The notes under the pieces: model-generated | Told to the model about the DNA's origin: nothing | Seen by the model: only the letters and a program-made list of their open reading frames with translations | Database searches by the model: none | Assembly: GCA_052034005.1 (NCBI GenBank) | Contig: JBPOJB010000010.1 | Span: forward strand, 62,001 to 126,000 | Direction of reading: 5' to 3' | Length of the DNA: 64,000 nt | From: JAAYDI01 sp052034005 | GTDB taxonomy: Bacteria > Planctomycetota > Planctomycetia > Pirellulales > Pirellulaceae | In this document: positions 62,965 through 64,000 of the stretch, piece after piece | Layout of the letters: each line of letters begins with the position of its first letter | Numbering within the stretch: position 1 is the first letter of the stretch | Translations under genes and position numbers: made by a program

Positions 62965-64000
62965 TCTCCGCCGGTCCGTTCCACTGGACGGCCGGACGGC
63001 GCGACGCCTGGATGAATCGTTCGTGGTTGGTGAGCGTGTGTTTCGGCTCCCTGCCCAGAGAATAACAATAATGTGTCAGCGCGATCAGCTCCTCGGTCGT
63101 CATGTTGACGCTGGCCGGATGCGGAGTACCCGGCATGCCCAACAGGATCCGCCGGTAGATCGACGCCGGATCGTTGCCTCCCTTGAACACATCGTGCACC
63201 AGATCGCGCGGGAAACAGGGGCGCCCGACGGTATCGAACAGCGGCATCGTGCGGTCGCCCGTGCCCGTTTCACCGTGGCACGATTCGCAGGCCTGCAGGA
63301 CATACAGCTGCTTGCCCAGCGCGAGCGACGCGCTGTCCGCGCTTCCCAACTCAGGCACCTCCACCACTTCGCCGGGCGTGGTGTACAGTTGGACCACGTC
63401 CTGGACATCCGCTTCGACCGGCTCTTCGTCGGCCGGGAGCCGAGCGAGGTATGTCTCCCGGACCCCCTCGCGACGCATCTGCAGCACGATTTCGACCAGC
63501 AGGTCCAGCTCCTGGTCGGACAGCGTCTCGAGCGGGACCATGGATGTGCCGGGGACGCCATGGCGGATGACCGTGCGGATATCCGCGCGCGTCGGCACGG
63601 CATTCAGGGTACTGACCAGCCGCATCGGTTCGGTGCGCAGGTTGCGCGGCTGCGGGAACACGAGTCGCGCGGCGTGGCCCGCGGCATCGCCGCGCGGTCC
63701 GTGGCAGGCGCTGCAGTGTCGCAGGTACAGGCGTTGGCCGGGCGATTCGCGTTGCAGTTGTGCCGCCGCCTTGACGATCGCCGCCACGTAGGGACCTTCC
63801 TCAGGCGAGGCGACGGCCATCTGTCGCATCGCATTCTGCAGCCGGGCGGCCGACGCCACATCCTGTGGGTTGGCCGCCAGGTGCGCGCGCAGGTCGTCCA
63901 CTAAGGATCGGGTCGCCTTCTTGTCGAACATCGCGGTGACCAGGACATCGGATGCGACTACCTCGCCGAGCATGCTCAACGTGATGGCGGCGATGGTCAG
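62948..64000 (-). CDS. Di-haem cytochrome c (5' end outside the window)
   Basis: Two c-type haem sites are visible, CSACHG and CESCHG, each followed by a distal Met-containing segment (GTSMVPLETLSDQELD and LLGMPGTPHPASVNMTTEE). This makes a secreted di-domain cytochrome c of at least 350 residues. A possible TTG start at 63979 is not necessary: the frame continues to the right edge with LTIAAIT, extending a hydrophobic signal peptide, so the real start is outside the window. It sits 139 bp upstream of the isochorismatase-ThuA gene on the same strand. It is likely part of an electron-transfer chain or a dehydrogenase pair, but the partner is not visible. Confidence 0.88.
   Translation of the reverse strand: MTIAAITLSMLGEVVASDVLVTAMFDKKATRSLVDDLRAHLAANPQDVASAARLQNAMRQMAVASPEEGPYVAAIVKAAAQLQRESPGQRLYLRHCSACHGPRGDAAGHAARLVFPQPRNLRTEPMRLVSTLNAVPTRADIRTVIRHGVPGTSMVPLETLSDQELDLLVEIVLQMRREGVRETYLARLPADEEPVEADVQDVVQLYTTPGEVVEVPELGSADSASLALGKQLYVLQACESCHGETGTGDRTMPLFDTVGRPCFPRDLVHDVFKGGNDPASIYRRILLGMPGTPHPASVNMTTEELIALTHYCYSLGREPKHTLTNHERFIQASRRPAVQWNGPAEMTDDK

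Overview
The window is a GC-rich chromosomal segment that most resembles Planctomycetota (PVC group). The markers are a DUF1549/DUF1553 + DUF1501 + pre-peptidase-like operon, Tat-exported Gfo/Idh/MocA oxidoreductases, a PEP-CTERM protein, a tricorn-type protease, a DUF5107/TPR protein and many exported carbohydrate-active enzymes. No rRNA, tRNA, CRISPR array, prophage or transposase was seen. The genus cannot be named from this sequence.

Layout. 1-4.0 kb: the end of a sensor kinase, a sigma-54 activator response regulator, and a convergent sensor kinase + CheY-like regulator pair. 4.2-8.6 kb: a secreted TIM-barrel-like protein, glucose-6-phosphate isomerase and a Tat-exported Gfo/Idh/MocA protein. 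8.9-10.7 kb: a GAF hybrid kinase. 11-19.7 kb: a carbohydrate block with a GH13-type amylase bearing an N-terminal sugar-binding-like sandwich, a membrane-anchored SGNH hydrolase and a 1458-residue GH127-GH51 fusion. 20-21.3 kb: a small membrane protein and the first of two arrays of a ~179-bp repeat. 21.3-25.3 kb: an exported trypsin-like protease, a Tat-exported sugar-isomerase-fold protein and an MFS exporter. 25.5-29.8 kb: a DUF5107/TPR protein and a HEAT-repeat protein. 29.9-34.9 kb: hisF-like, carB and a stand-alone GMP synthetase ATP-PPase subunit, all on the minus strand. 35.4-38.0 kb: a KAS III-like enzyme and a second Gfo/Idh/MocA protein. 38.2-42.4 kb: a four-subunit group 3b [NiFe] hydrogenase. 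42.5-44.4 kb: a ribose-type ABC permease and binding protein without an ATPase. 44.6-49.8 kb: the DUF1549/1553-DUF1501-PPC operon. 49.8-50.3 kb: the second repeat array. 50.4-54.9 kb: a MacAB-like efflux operon. 55.3-60.8 kb: a beta-helix protein, a tricorn-like protease and a PEP-CTERM protein. 61-64 kb: an isochorismatase-ThuA fusion and a di-haem cytochrome c cut by the right edge.

Taken together the content fits a polysaccharide-degrading heterotroph: arabinan/arabinoside and alpha-glucan hydrolysis, sugar uptake, Pgi, and disposal or use of reductant by an NAD(P)-linked hydrogenase.

Four observations stand out. (1) Three ammonia-accepting synthases (HisF, CarB, GuaA ATP-PPase) are clustered, and none of their glutaminase partners is in the window. 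The HisF copy also lacks one ammonia-gate residue. (2) Two arrays of a ~179-bp repeat carry a conserved hairpin and inverted boundary motifs. (3) Short tracts with a strict 7-bp phase sit at gene ends, often carrying the stop codon and in one case encoding the C-terminal tail of the hydrogenase large subunit. (4) There are two unusual fusions, GH127-GH51 and isochorismatase-ThuA.
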